Of a DNA stretch of 33,028 nucleotides, positions 22,162-30,821 are shown in pieces. Position 1 is the first letter of the stretch; each line of letters begins with the position of its first letter. The stretch covers positions 1 through 33,028 of the forward strand of contig NZ_RQIT01000040.1 in assembly GCF_003837805.1 (NCBI RefSeq), written 5' to 3'. Source of the DNA: Bradyrhizobium sp. RP6 (GTDB lineage: Bacteria > Pseudomonadota > Alphaproteobacteria > Rhizobiales > Xanthobacteraceae). Below the pieces are notes generated by a model, which did not search any database, had not been told where the DNA came from, and saw nothing but the letters and a program-made list of their open reading frames with translations. Position numbers and translations under genes: made by a program.

Positions 22162-23424
22162 ATGGCCGCAAATCCCCATCGAGTCGTCATCGTCGGCGCC
22201 GGCTTCGGCGGGCTGGAGGCGACCTACCGGCTTGCGGGCGCGCCGGTCGAGATCACCCTGATCGACCGTCGCAATCATCATCTGTTCCAGCCGCTGCTCT
22301 ACCAGGTCGCGACCGCCTCGCTCGCGACCAGCGAGATCGCCTGGCCAATTCGCCATCTCATGCGCGACCGCCGCGAGGTGACGACGCTGTTTGCCACCGT
22401 GAGCGGCGTCGACACGGCGCGTCGCTGCGTGCTGATCGACGACGGCAGCGAGGTGCCCTACGACACGCTGGTGCTCGCCACCGGCGCGCGGCACGCCTAT
22501 TTCGGCCACGACGAATGGGAGCAGTTCGCGCCCGGCCTGAAGACCTTGGAGGATGCGACCACGCTGCGCCGGCACATTCTCGTGGCGTTCGAACGCGCAG
22601 AGCGCGAGACCGATCCCGCCAGGCGCGCGGCGCGGCTGACCTTCGTCATCGTCGGGGCGGGCCCGACCGGCGTCGAGCTCGCCGGCACCATCGCCGAGAT
22701 GGCGCATCACACCCTGCCCGGCGATTTCCGCAACATCGACACGCACAAGGCGCGCGTGGTGCTGATCGAGGCGGGCCCGCGCGTGCTCGCAGGATTTCCC
22801 GACGACCTCTCGGCCTATGCCCAGGCCTCGCTGGAAAAGATCGGCGTCGAGGTCGTGCTCGGCCAGGCCGTCACCGAGATCAATCGCGAGGGCGTGGTGT
22901 TCGGCGGCAAGCTGCTCGAGGCCAAGACGCGGATCTGGGCCGCCGGCGTGCGCGCTTCGCCCGCGGCCGAATGGCTGGGCGCACCCAGCGATCGCGCCGG
23001 GCGCGTGCAGGTCGAGGCCGACCTCACGATTCCAGGCCATCCCGAGATCTTTGCGATCGGCGACACCGTCAGCATCAATGCCTGGGAGGGCAAGCCGGTG
23101 CCCGGCATCGCGCCCGCCGCCAAGCAGCAGGGCCGCTACGTCGCCGACACGATAAGGGCGCGCCTGCGCGGCGCCGCGACGGGCCCGTTCCGCTACAAGC
23201 ATGCCGGCAGCCTCGCGCAGATCGGCAAGCGGCTTGCCGTGATCGATTTCGGCCGCATCAAGCTGCGCGGCGCCATCGCATGGTGGATCTGGGGCATCGC
23301 CCACATCTACTTCCTGATCGGCCTGCGCCACCGCCTCAGCGTTGCGCTCAGTTGGCTCTGGATCTACGCGCGAGATCAGCGCGCCGCGCGGCTGATCACG
23401 CAGGGAAGCAGCAAGGTGGTGTAA
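22162..23424 (+). CDS. ndh: type II NADH dehydrogenase (NDH-2), NAD(P)/FAD-dependent oxidoreductase
   Basis: This 420-residue membrane-associated flavoprotein passes electrons from NADH to quinone without proton pumping. The FAD dinucleotide motif VVIVGAGFGGLEATYRL is near residues 7-23, followed by NHHLFQPLLYQVATASL typical of NDH-2. The NAD motif VIVGAGPTGVELAGTIAEM is near 164-182, and the second FAD contact IFAIGDT near 295. The C-terminal region WWIWGIAHIYFLIGLRHRLS is a hydrophobic membrane anchor. The ATG at 22162 follows GAAGG; a frame-open ATG at 22126 is less likely. It could re-oxidise NADH produced by aromatic catabolism, but no co-regulated promoter motif is strong. It is convergent with the feruloyl-CoA synthase gene. 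Confidence 0.93.
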   Translation: MAANPHRVVIVGAGFGGLEATYRLAGAPVEITLIDRRNHHLFQPLLYQVATASLATSEIAWPIRHLMRDRREVTTLFATVSGVDTARRCVLIDDGSEVPYDTLVLATGARHAYFGHDEWEQFAPGLKTLEDATTLRRHILVAFERAERETDPARRAARLTFVIVGAGPTGVELAGTIAEMAHHTLPGDFRNIDTHKARVVLIEAGPRVLAGFPDDLSAYAQASLEKIGVEVVLGQAVTEINREGVVFGGKLLEAKTRIWAAGVRASPAAEWLGAPSDRAGRVQVEADLTIPGHPEIFAIGDTVSINAWEGKPVPGIAPAAKQQGRYVADTIRARLRGAATGPFRYKHAGSLAQIGKRLAVIDFGRIKLRGAIAWWIWGIAHIYFLIGLRHRLSVALSWLWIYARDQRAARLITQGSSKVV

Positions 23425-23432
23425 CGATGCTC

Positions 23433-23573
23433 TCCTGTCCCGGACGCGGCGCGGCATGAAATGACGCGACGCTGAGCCGGGACCCAGCTCTAGTGACGTC
23501 CGCGAAGAATGGGCCCCGACCCAGCAGCGCATCACTTGCGTGCTGCGCTGCGTCCGGGGCACGAGAGGAGTAT
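23433..23573. repeat. dispersed intergenic repeat, type A, between convergent genes
   Basis: This is a second copy of the element at 5203-5337: TCCTGTCCCGGACGC at the left, GAGCCGGGACCCAGC inside, and GCGTCCGGGGCACGAGAG at the right, the last being roughly the inverse of the left end. It lies exactly between the ndh stop and the feruloyl-CoA synthase stop and may act as a bidirectional transcript end. Confidence 0.6.
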
Positions 23574-23587
23574 GCGCGCCAACAGCA

Positions 23588-25444
23588 TTAGCCGGCGCAC
23601 CCGATCCATTCGCCCGACGTATCGTCATTCAGCCGCGCCACTGCATCGGCACGGCGCGTCAATACGGCGCGCTGGTTGATGTAGCCCTTGTCGGTGATCT
23701 CGCCGCCATCCACCGATGGCGGCTCGGCGAGAAGCAGCGCGCGCGTGGCGTGGCCGGAGGAGTTGGGGCCCTGCTGTTTCAGCCTCGCCAGCCCCTGCGC
23801 GATCGCAGCCCTGATCTTTGCATGCGCCAGCACGTCGTCCACAGCCGCGGTCTCGGGCAGCCCGGCATGAGCGCGGCAGGCCGCGATATTCGGAAACACC
23901 AGGAAGCGCACCTCGTCGCCGCCATGGCCCGCAACGACGACGTCCTGCGCGAGCGGCGCCAGCGCGGCCACGCCGGCGACGCGCAACGTGCCGACACTGA
24001 CCCAGGTGCCGGAATTGAGCTTGAAGTCTTCCGCGACCCGGCCATCGAAGAACAGCCCCCGCTCGGGCCGCCCGGCGTCAGCAAGCTTCACGGCGTCACC
24101 GATCAGATAAAATCCCTCGTCGTCGAACGCCTGCCTGGTCAGCTCCGGCGCCTTCCAGTAGCCGGGCGTGACGTTGGGGCCGCGCACCCTCACCTCCAGC
24201 TTGTCGCCGGAGGTGACCAGTTTCAGCTCGGTGCCGGGAATGGGCACACCGATGTTGCCGGAGCGTTCGGCGAGGAAATGACAATCGGTGGCGAGCGGTG
24301 AGGTTTCGGTCGAGCCCCAGGCCGAGACCATCGGCAACGCACGGCCGACGGTCTCGATGGAAAGCTGCTCCAGGGCATCCCAGAGATTCTGCGGCAGCGC
24401 GGCGCCGGCATAGAAGGCGAATTTCACCTCGCCGAAGAAGCGGCGGCGCAGTTCCTCGTCGCTCCGCAGAGCCGCGATCAGCATGTCGAAGCCGCGCGGC
24501 ACGTTGAAATAGACCGTCGGCATCACGCTTTTCAGATTGGCGAGCGACGTCGTGAACAGTCCGGGTGCAGGCTTGCCGCCGTCGATATAGAGCGAGCCGC
24601 CATTGCGCAGCACGAGGTTGAAATTGTGGTTGGCGCCGAAGGTGTGACTCCAGGGCAGCCAGTCGAGGATGACGAGATTGCCGCGGCTCTCTTCGAGGAA
24701 AGTCCAGGTCTGCGCCTTCGCTTGCTGGCTGGAGGTCAGCATGCGCTGGGTGTTGATGACCGCCTTGGGCGTGCCGGTGGAGCCCGAGGTGAACAGGAAT
24801 TTAGCGATCGTATCAGGCGTGAGCGCCGCAAAGGCTCTTGCGACGTCGGGCGTCTCGGGTGTCGCCGCAACGGTGCGGAAGGCGAGCACGCCATCGTCAT
24901 CGGCATTGCCGCTGATGACCTGGGCCTGGTGCAGCGGCTCGATAGCTGCCAGCGCTGCCGCGAATGGCCTGGTCGCGGAAACGTAGATTGCGCCCGGCAC
25001 GAGCAGCGCAATCATGCTCTTGAGCTTGTCGAAGTCTCTCGACATCAGCGAATAGGCCGGCGAGATCGCCGCGGACGGCACGCCCACATGCTGGGCGGCA
25101 AGCGCGAGCAGCGCGTGATCGATGCTGTTGTCGGAAAGGATCGCGAGCGGGCGCTCTGCGCAGAGACCCTGCCCCAGGATCCAGGATGCGGCGGCGCGCA
25201 CCTTCCGCAGCGCCTGGGCATAGGTGACGGTGGTCCAGGGCGCTTCGACATTGCCGCGTTCGGCCAGGAAGATCGCATCCGGCGTTTGCCGCGCCCATTG
25301 CTCCAGCCAGTCGCCGACGCAACGCGCGCCGTCGCGCAACGGATCGGGCGATCGCAGCACGATGCTGCCATCGGCGCGTTGCTCTGCGACGGTCCTTGGC
25401 GTTGCGAACAGGCCTGCAACGTCACCATCTGGGGCGACTGTCAT
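23588..25444 (-). CDS. fcs: feruloyl-CoA synthase (hydroxycinnamate-CoA ligase)
   Basis: This AMP-forming acyl-CoA synthetase of 618 residues is of the feruloyl-CoA synthase type, activating ferulate, p-coumarate or related hydroxycinnamates to CoA thioesters. The P-loop FTSGSTGTPK is at 218-227, followed by WLPWSHTFGANHNFNLVLRN and YFNVPRGFDMLIAAL, which are typical of this subfamily and not of benzoate ligases. The hinge region is FFDGRVAEDFKLNSGTWV. The start at ATG 25444 follows GGAGGAGG; the frame continues upstream into the regulatory palindromes and is not coding there. The hydratase/aldolase and vanillin dehydrogenase that usually follow are not in the window. It is divergent from a MarR gene that probably represses it. 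Confidence 0.9.
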   Translation of the reverse strand: MTVAPDGDVAGLFATPRTVAEQRADGSIVLRSPDPLRDGARCVGDWLEQWARQTPDAIFLAERGNVEAPWTTVTYAQALRKVRAAASWILGQGLCAERPLAILSDNSIDHALLALAAQHVGVPSAAISPAYSLMSRDFDKLKSMIALLVPGAIYVSATRPFAAALAAIEPLHQAQVISGNADDDGVLAFRTVAATPETPDVARAFAALTPDTIAKFLFTSGSTGTPKAVINTQRMLTSSQQAKAQTWTFLEESRGNLVILDWLPWSHTFGANHNFNLVLRNGGSLYIDGGKPAPGLFTTSLANLKSVMPTVYFNVPRGFDMLIAALRSDEELRRRFFGEVKFAFYAGAALPQNLWDALEQLSIETVGRALPMVSAWGSTETSPLATDCHFLAERSGNIGVPIPGTELKLVTSGDKLEVRVRGPNVTPGYWKAPELTRQAFDDEGFYLIGDAVKLADAGRPERGLFFDGRVAEDFKLNSGTWVSVGTLRVAGVAALAPLAQDVVVAGHGGDEVRFLVFPNIAACRAHAGLPETAAVDDVLAHAKIRAAIAQGLARLKQQGPNSSGHATRALLLAEPPSVDGGEITDKGYINQRAVLTRRADAVARLNDDTSGEWIGCAG

Positions 25445-25518
25445 GTGTTTCCTCCTCCGCCCGGGAAATCGGATAGGCCGCAGCCTCGTTTCGGGCTGCT
25501 TCGGCCATAATGTTGGGC

Positions 25519-25541
25519 ACGACAATTGTTGTCGTCAACAA
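25519..25541. promoter_or_regulatory. overlapping palindromes between fcs and marR, candidate operator
   Basis: ACGACAATTGTTGTCGT (25519-25535) is an inverted repeat with 7-bp arms. It overlaps TTGTTG-TCGT-CAACAA (25526-25541), with 6-bp arms. Both lie in the 150-base divergent region, about 75 bases from the fcs start and 55 bases from the marR start. MarR proteins bind such dyads; this is the obvious site for the adjacent regulator. Confidence 0.6.
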
Positions 25542-25594
25542 CAATCTTCCTCTCGGCCCCACGAGGCGTTAAGATTGCGCGACAGGAGACATAC

Positions 25595-26101
25595 GTGACC
25601 GCCAGTGCAGTCCGGGCCGAGACCCGCCCCTCCCTACGCAAGCGCGCCGGCAATGGCGCAGCAACTCGCGATGTCGCCGACGACGTCGGCCTCGACGCAC
25701 TGGTCGGCCACGCCGGCTATGCGGTGCGGCGCTTCCAGATCTGGATCTTTCAGGACTTCATCAAGACACTCGGCGAGGTCGACATCCGGCCGACCCAATA
25801 TTCGGTGCTGACGGTGATCGGCGCCAATCCGGGCCTGTCGCAGATGGCGGTGGCAAAGCGCCTCGGCATCGAGCGCGCCCGGCTGGTGCATCTGCTCGAC
25901 AGCCTCGAACGACGCAAGCTGGTGAAGCGCATCAAGTCCAAGGAAGACCGGCGCTCCCATGCCTTGCACCTCACGGCGCAGGGCGAGACCGCACTGGCGA
26001 AGTTCAAGCGGCTCGCGGCCGAGCACGAGCGGCACGTCGAGGCGAAGATCGGCAAGGAGAATCGGGCGCACCTGCTCCGGATCCTCGCCGGCTTCACCTG
26101 A
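25595..26101 (+). CDS. MarR-family regulator, probable hydroxycinnamate repressor
   Basis: This 168-residue winged-helix protein has the MarR core from about residue 45: FIKTLGEVDIRPTQYSVLTV, the helix-turn-helix GLSQMAVAKRLGIERARLVH, and the wing KLVKRIKSKEDRRSHALHLT with the conserved DRR. The GTG at 25595 (VTASAVRAETRPSL) is preceded by AGGAGA at correct spacing and is preferred over an in-frame start at 25526 that would lie within the operator palindromes. Divergence from fcs fits the FerR/FerC-type arrangement, in which the repressor is released by feruloyl- or coumaroyl-CoA. A hairpin CTGCTCA/TGAGCAG (26108-26126) follows directly. Confidence 0.9.
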   Translation: MTASAVRAETRPSLRKRAGNGAATRDVADDVGLDALVGHAGYAVRRFQIWIFQDFIKTLGEVDIRPTQYSVLTVIGANPGLSQMAVAKRLGIERARLVHLLDSLERRKLVKRIKSKEDRRSHALHLTAQGETALAKFKRLAAEHERHVEAKIGKENRAHLLRILAGFT

Positions 26102-26107
26102 TCCCGA

Positions 26108-26126
26108 CTGCTCATTATTTGAGCAG
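26108..26126 (+). terminator. hairpin after marR
   Basis: CTGCTCA (26108-26114) and TGAGCAG (26120-26126) form a perfect 7-bp stem with a 5-base loop TTATT, 6 bases past the marR stop. No U-run follows. Confidence 0.4.
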
Positions 26127-26227
26127 ATGCCCGTCGGAGGACGGCGGCACGACCGCCCGCGCGCTTGCCGAAACATCCTCCAACCTGCTGATCTTACGAT
26201 GATATCCGGGGCCATCGACCTGCCCGG

Positions 26228-26241
26228 ACAATGTACACAAT
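26228..26241. promoter_or_regulatory. possible GntR-type operator upstream of atzF
   Basis: ACAATGTACACAAT (minus strand ATTGTGTACATTGT) is a near-palindrome 56 bases upstream of the allophanate hydrolase start and resembles the TTGT-N-ACA-type sites of FCD-subfamily GntR regulators. One such regulator is encoded at 28304-29026. I saw no second copy at the start of the other atz operon. Confidence 0.3.
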
Positions 26242-26296
26242 GGCACATCGCTTGCTTTACTCCGGGCGAAGGACAAATTGCCGGAGTTGAGTTGCC

Positions 26297-28105
26297 ATGG
26301 GGGCCGAGCAGCCTGAAACGATCGCCGCGATTGTGGCCGCGCATCGCGCGGGCACACTGACGCCGGCGCAGACGGTCGCACGGACCTACCAGCGCATCCG
26401 CGACCACGATGATCCCGCCGTGTTCATCAGCCTGCGCGACGAGAAGGACGCGATCGCTGAGGCCGAGAAGCTAGCCGTCCGCGCGGATGCCGCCGGTCTG
26501 CCGCTCTATGGCGTGCCGGTCGCAGTGAAGGACAATATCGAGGCGCTGGGCTTTCCGACCACGGCCGCGTGCCCGGCCTTCTCATACACGCCGGCGCACG
26601 ACGCGGCCGCCGTGGAGCGCCTGCGCGCCGCCGGCGCCATCATCATCGGCAAGACCAATCTCGACCAGTTCGCAACCGGGCTCGTCGGCGTCCGTTCGCC
26701 CTACGGCATTCCCAGGAATTCGATCCGCGAGGATCTCATTCCCGGCGGCTCGAGCTCGGGCTCCGCGGTCGCCGTCGGCGCCGGGCTCGTGCCGCTGTCG
26801 CTCGGCACCGACACCGCCGGCTCGGGCCGCGTGCCGGCAATGCTCAACAACATCGTCGGGCTGAAGCCGAGCCTCGGCATGATCTCCAATGCGGGCCTGG
26901 TGCCGGCCTGCCGCACGCTCGACTGCATCTCGGTGTTCGCACTGACGGTGGACGACGCCGCCCTTGCGCTATCGGTGATGGCGGGACCCGACCGGGCCGA
27001 TCCATTCTCGCGCGACCGGCCGCTGGGTGCGCTCACGCCGATGCCGGCAAGCTTGCGCCTGGGCGTGCCGCGCGACGGGCAGCTGATCTTCTTCGGCGAC
27101 AAGAAGGCGGAAGCCGCTTACGGCGATGCACTGAAGCGATGGACTGCGCTTGGCGCGTCGCTGGTCGAGTTCGACCTCGAGCCGTTCTATGAGACGGCGC
27201 GCCTGCTCTATGAGGGTCCCTGGGTCGCCGAGCGCTACCTCGTGATCAAGGACCTGCTCGCCTCCGCGCCCGACACGATCCACCCCGTGACGCGCGAGAT
27301 CACCGCCGCCGGCGCGCGGCTGACCGCGGCGGAGACCTTCTCGGCGCTCTATCGCCTGCAGGAGCTGCGCAAGGTCGCCGAGCGGACGTTTACGGATATC
27401 GACGCGCTGGTGCTGCCGACCGCGCCGACGGCCTATACCACCGCTCAGGTGCTCGCCAACCCGATCGAGCTCAACAGCCGGCTCGGCACCTACACCAATT
27501 TCGTCAACCTGCTCGACCTCTGCGGCCTCGCCGTGCCTGCTGCGATGCGCAGCGACGGCATTCCTTTCGGCATCACGCTGCTCGCGCCCGCAGGACGCGA
27601 TGCGCTGCTCGCCAGCATCGGCCGCGTCTTCCATGCTGATACCAAGCTGACCGTCGGCGCGAAGGGTGTGGCGCAGGCCCCGCTCGCGCCACTGCCCGCA
27701 AGCAATGGCGATGAAATCCCGATTGCGGTGGTCGGAGCGCACCTCTCCGGCATGGCGCTGAACGGGGAATTGACCACGCTGAATGGAAAGCTGATCGAGG
27801 CGACGAAGACCGCGCCCGACTACAAGCTCTATGCGCTCAAGACGACGCCGCCGAAGCCGGGCCTGCTGCGCGTCGAGACCGGCACGGGCGCGGCCATAGA
27901 GCTGGAAATCTGGTCATTGTCGGCAGCTGCGTTCGGCGAGTTCGTCAACGCCATTCCGGCACCGATGGCGATCGGCACGGTGCGCCTTGCCGATGGCCGC
28001 AGCGTGAAGGGGTTTCTCGTCGAGCCCGAGGCGCTGGGCGAAGCGCGCGATATCACCGCCTATGCCGGCTGGCGGAAGTTTATGGCGGAAGCCGCGACGG
28101 CGTAG
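26297..28105 (+). CDS. atzF: allophanate hydrolase
   Basis: This enzyme converts allophanate (urea-1-carboxylate) to ammonia and CO2 in the last step of urea-carboxylase, biuret and cyanuric acid breakdown. The 602-residue protein has an amidase-signature domain (residues about 1-450) with catalytic K78 in PVAVKDN, the cis-serine in GGSSSGS (152-154) and nucleophile S176 in GTDTAGSGRVP. A C-terminal allophanate-hydrolase domain follows from about 468 (IPIAVVGAHLSGMALNGELT to the end). The ATG at 26297 has GGAG 11 bases upstream. No urea carboxylase is adjacent; instead atzG/E/H lie convergently downstream, so the supply of allophanate from carboxylated ureas is the likely route. Confidence 0.93.
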   Translation: MGAEQPETIAAIVAAHRAGTLTPAQTVARTYQRIRDHDDPAVFISLRDEKDAIAEAEKLAVRADAAGLPLYGVPVAVKDNIEALGFPTTAACPAFSYTPAHDAAAVERLRAAGAIIIGKTNLDQFATGLVGVRSPYGIPRNSIREDLIPGGSSSGSAVAVGAGLVPLSLGTDTAGSGRVPAMLNNIVGLKPSLGMISNAGLVPACRTLDCISVFALTVDDAALALSVMAGPDRADPFSRDRPLGALTPMPASLRLGVPRDGQLIFFGDKKAEAAYGDALKRWTALGASLVEFDLEPFYETARLLYEGPWVAERYLVIKDLLASAPDTIHPVTREITAAGARLTAAETFSALYRLQELRKVAERTFTDIDALVLPTAPTAYTTAQVLANPIELNSRLGTYTNFVNLLDLCGLAVPAAMRSDGIPFGITLLAPAGRDALLASIGRVFHADTKLTVGAKGVAQAPLAPLPASNGDEIPIAVVGAHLSGMALNGELTTLNGKLIEATKTAPDYKLYALKTTPPKPGLLRVETGTGAAIELEIWSLSAAAFGEFVNAIPAPMAIGTVRLADGRSVKGFLVEPEALGEARDITAYAGWRKFMAEAATA

Positions 28106-28137
28106 GTCGTGTAAACGGCGCGAACCTCATAAAGACT

Positions 28138-28292
28138 GTCGTCCCGGACAAGCGCAGCGAAGCGGAGCGCCGATCCGGGACCCATACCCACAGAAAGCGG
28201 TTTTGCGAATACTCGGAGTGGGAACTCTGCCTCGAACTACTCCCTGTGGTTATGGGTCCCCGCGTTCGCGGGGACGACAGTGAGAGTGTGGC
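28138..28292. repeat. dispersed intergenic repeat, type B, between convergent atzF and gntR
   Basis: The element starts GTCGTCCCGGACAAGCGCAG and ends CGGGGACGACAGTGAGAGTG, so its ends are inverted relative to each other, with an inner GATCCGGGACCCATACC/GGTTATGGGTCCCC pairing. It matches 3540-3723 except for that copy's extra hairpin. It fills the whole gap between the stops of atzF and gntR. Confidence 0.65.
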
Positions 28293-28303
28293 AACGAACG
28301 TGC

Positions 28304-29026
28304 TTACACCGACACCGCGTAAATCTCATACTCCCCGCGCACCAATTCGATATGCGCGCGCATAGCGGCGGCGGCGCCCTGCTTGTCGCCGCGCATGATG
28401 GCGACGACGACGCGGTCGTGCTCGGCTTGCGACTTGGCGAGGCGGCCGAGATTGCGGAACTGGGCGCGGCGGAACGGCTGCACGCGGACGCGGGTGGCGA
28501 GCGTGATCTCGGCGATATAGCCGTTCTGCGAACCGGCATAGATCGCGTTGTGGAAGCGCTCGTTGACCTCGTGGAAACGCTCGGGATTGCCGGTGTAGCT
28601 CAGCACCCGCAGCTCCTCGTGGATGGCCTCCAGGCCATGACGCTCGGCCGCCGACATGCGTTCGGCGGCAAGGCCGGCGCACAAGGCCTCGAGCTCCGCC
28701 ATCGCCTCGAACATGCCTTTCAGCCGCTCGATAGACGGCTGCGCCACCACGGCACCGCGATGCGGCCGCGCCTCGACGAGGCCGCTCGCCACCAGCTGGC
28801 GCAACGCTTCGCGCACCGGCGTGCGCGAGACGTTGAAGCGTCGCGCGATGTCGGTCTCGTCCAGCGGCGCGCCCGGCGCCAGGGTTCCGCGCACGATCTC
28901 GTCGGCAAGCTGAAGCCGCAGCTCCTCGGCGCGCGTGACCTTCTGCAGCGACGGCAGCGCCCGGTCGACGCGGGGCACCACCGGCTCGGCCGGCAGTGTC
29001 CCAGGCGGAAGATCGTCAAGCGTCAT
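28304..29026 (-). CDS. GntR-family regulator (FadR/FCD subfamily)
   Basis: This 240-residue regulator has an N-terminal winged helix at about 33-100 (LQLADEIVRGTLAPGAPLDE, then TDIARRFNVSRTPVREALRQ) and an all-helical FCD effector domain with metal/ligand residues in the pattern FHEVNERFHNAIYAGS and a late AEHDRVVVAI histidine. The ATG overlaps the atzH stop by 4 bases (ATGA), making it the last gene of the ABC-atzG-atzE-atzH operon. It probably regulates that operon in response to its substrate or product. It is convergent with atzF across a repeat. Confidence 0.92.
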   Translation of the reverse strand: MTLDDLPPGTLPAEPVVPRVDRALPSLQKVTRAEELRLQLADEIVRGTLAPGAPLDETDIARRFNVSRTPVREALRQLVASGLVEARPHRGAVVAQPSIERLKGMFEAMAELEALCAGLAAERMSAAERHGLEAIHEELRVLSYTGNPERFHEVNERFHNAIYAGSQNGYIAEITLATRVRVQPFRRAQFRNLGRLAKSQAEHDRVVVAIMRGDKQGAAAAMRAHIELVRGEYEIYAVSV

Positions 29027-29418
29027 ACGGTCTCTTTCGGCTCGTCGATGATGCTGACATGAGCGGCGACGACGCGCCAGCCCTCCGGGAAACGAATCCA
29101 GGTCTGCATCTGCCGGCCGACCTTGCCGGGCGCCGTGTCGCGATAGAACAAGGTGGAGGCCACGGCCGTGTCGCGGCCGTAGCTGCTGATGACGGTCTTG
29201 GCGGTGCGGCGGTTCAGCCCGACCGGCGAGCGGGCGGCGCGGAAGCCGGAGATCGCCTCATAGCCATAAAGGTTCTCGCCGATGCCGTAGCGCAGGGTGC
29301 GAGGATCGTTGCGAAAGAGCTCGCCGAGCACGGCGACATCGTTGTTGACGAGGGCCTGTTCATAGCGCTCGAACGCGGCTTTGACTTCCGCAATCACCTC
29401 GGGGAGATCGATCTCCAT
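29023..29418 (-). CDS. atzH: AtzH-like protein (SnoaL/NTF2-fold, dicarboxyurea amidohydrolase family)
   Basis: This 131-residue protein has an NTF2-like fold, with AEVKAAFERYEQALVNNDVA then LRYGIGENLYGYEAISGFRA and GWRVVAAHVSIIDE. In Pseudomonas ADP, AtzH is described as a decarboxylating amidohydrolase acting on 1,3-dicarboxyurea to give allophanate, avoiding a dead end in cyanuric acid breakdown. The ATG at 29418 begins one base after the atzE stop, with AGAGGA inside atzE's end; upstream frame extension is antisense-like noise. Overlaps gntR by 4 bases. The conserved context with atzE and atzG supports the assignment more than any single motif. Confidence 0.85.
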   Translation of the reverse strand: MEIDLPEVIAEVKAAFERYEQALVNNDVAVLGELFRNDPRTLRYGIGENLYGYEAISGFRAARSPVGLNRRTAKTVISSYGRDTAVASTLFYRDTAPGKVGRQMQTWIRFPEGWRVVAAHVSIIDEPKETV

Positions 29419-29419
29419 C

Positions 29420-30814
29420 TTAGATTCCTCTGGGCGCGGGCGCGGCGACGACACCCATTTTCTCCAATGCGTGCGCAACGCGCAACGCGATGTCCTCGCG
29501 CCAGGGCGCACAAATGATCTGCACGCCGATCGGCAGCGGCTCGAGCGGCACCGGCACTGCAACGACCGGCAGGCCGATGAAGGAGATCGGCTGGGTGTGG
29601 ATGCCGATATTGGCGCGGACCGGCAACTCGACGCCGTCGAGGTTGAAATTCATCTGGCCGAGCTTTGGCGCGGTGCAGGGCGTCGCCGGCGCCAGCAGCA
29701 CGTCGACCGATTTGAAGATCTCGACAAGCTGCGCGCGATACCAGCGGCGGAATTTCTGCGCGCGATCGACCAGCGGCGCCGGCACCATGGCGCCCGCGAT
29801 CAGCCGGTCGCGCACGGCCGGATCAAAGTCGTTCGGACGCTTGCGCAGGCGATCGAGATGCAGCGAAGCGCCTTCGGTGGTGGTGATGACATAGGCCGCG
29901 GCCCGGGCGCGCGAGGCTTCAGGCACGTCGACGACTTTCGTCGTACCAAGCGCCTTGGCAACGCGGCTGACGGCTTCGACCGCTTCCGGAAACACGTTCT
30001 TCTGGAAGTGACCGCCGGCAATGGCGATGCGCAGATCCGAAACCGGATTGGCAAGCAGCGGCAGCGTCGGTTCCAGCCCACGCGTGGTGCAGGCGGCATC
30101 GTCGGCATCCGGCCCCTGCATCACGTCATAGGCGAGCGCGAGATCGGTGACGGAGCGCGCGAACGGGCCGAGATGATCGAGGCTCGCCACGAACGGGAAG
30201 GAGCGCGCCCGCGACAGCCGGCCATAGGTCGGCTTCAGGCCAAAGATGCCGCAGAACGAGGACGGTACGCGGATCGAGCCGTTGGTGTCCGAGCCGAGCG
30301 CGATCGGCACCAGCGCGCCGCCGACCGCGCTGCCGGAACCGCCGGAAGAGCCGCCGGTCATCCGCGTGGTGTCATGCGGATTGCGCGAGGGGCCGTCGTG
30401 GACGTTCTCGCCGGTGAAGTCGTAGGCGTATTCGCCCATGTTGAGCGCGCCGACGAGGACCGCGCCGGCCGCTTCCATCCGCTCGATCAGCGTCGCATCG
30501 CGCTTGGCGGGCGCGAGGTCGCGGTTGATCTTCGAACCCGCGCGGGTCGAAAGGCCTGCGACATCGAACAGGTTCTTCACCGCGAAGGGCACGCCGGCGA
30601 GCGGGCCGACTCTCTTTCCCGCCGCGATATCGGCGTCGATCGCGCGTGCTTTCGCACGGGCCCGCTCGGCGGTGACGTCGGTGAAGGCGTTGAGGACGGA
30701 GTCGTGCTGCTTGATGCGCGCGAGCGCGGCTTCGGTGGCGTCGAGCGCGGACATCTTGCCGCCTGCAACCGCACTCGCGATCTCGGAGGCCGTCATCTCT
30801 GGCTTGGTGGTCAT
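29420..30814 (-). CDS. atzE: AtzE-like amidase (1-carboxybiuret hydrolase large subunit)
   Basis: This amidase-signature enzyme of 464 residues is of the AtzE type, which with AtzG deaminates 1-carboxybiuret to 1,3-dicarboxyurea. Catalytic residues are K80 in PFAVKNLFDV, the cis-serine in MTGGSSGGSGSAVGG (S156 or S157) and nucleophile S180 in GSDTNGSIRVPSSFCG. Unlike AtzF it lacks a C-terminal accessory domain. The ATG at 30814 is 7 bases after the atzG stop. AtzE/AtzG resemble GatA/GatC of the transamidosome, so a GatCAB-like misannotation is possible, but GatB is absent and atzH is adjacent. Confidence 0.9.
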   Translation of the reverse strand: MTTKPEMTASEIASAVAGGKMSALDATEAALARIKQHDSVLNAFTDVTAERARAKARAIDADIAAGKRVGPLAGVPFAVKNLFDVAGLSTRAGSKINRDLAPAKRDATLIERMEAAGAVLVGALNMGEYAYDFTGENVHDGPSRNPHDTTRMTGGSSGGSGSAVGGALVPIALGSDTNGSIRVPSSFCGIFGLKPTYGRLSRARSFPFVASLDHLGPFARSVTDLALAYDVMQGPDADDAACTTRGLEPTLPLLANPVSDLRIAIAGGHFQKNVFPEAVEAVSRVAKALGTTKVVDVPEASRARAAAYVITTTEGASLHLDRLRKRPNDFDPAVRDRLIAGAMVPAPLVDRAQKFRRWYRAQLVEIFKSVDVLLAPATPCTAPKLGQMNFNLDGVELPVRANIGIHTQPISFIGLPVVAVPVPLEPLPIGVQIICAPWREDIALRVAHALEKMGVVAAPAPRGI

Positions 30815-30821
30815 GGCGATA

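Noticed and set aside
22081..23628. 515-codon reverse frame over ndh
   Set aside because: Antisense shadow of the type II NADH dehydrogenase, which has both dinucleotide-binding motifs.
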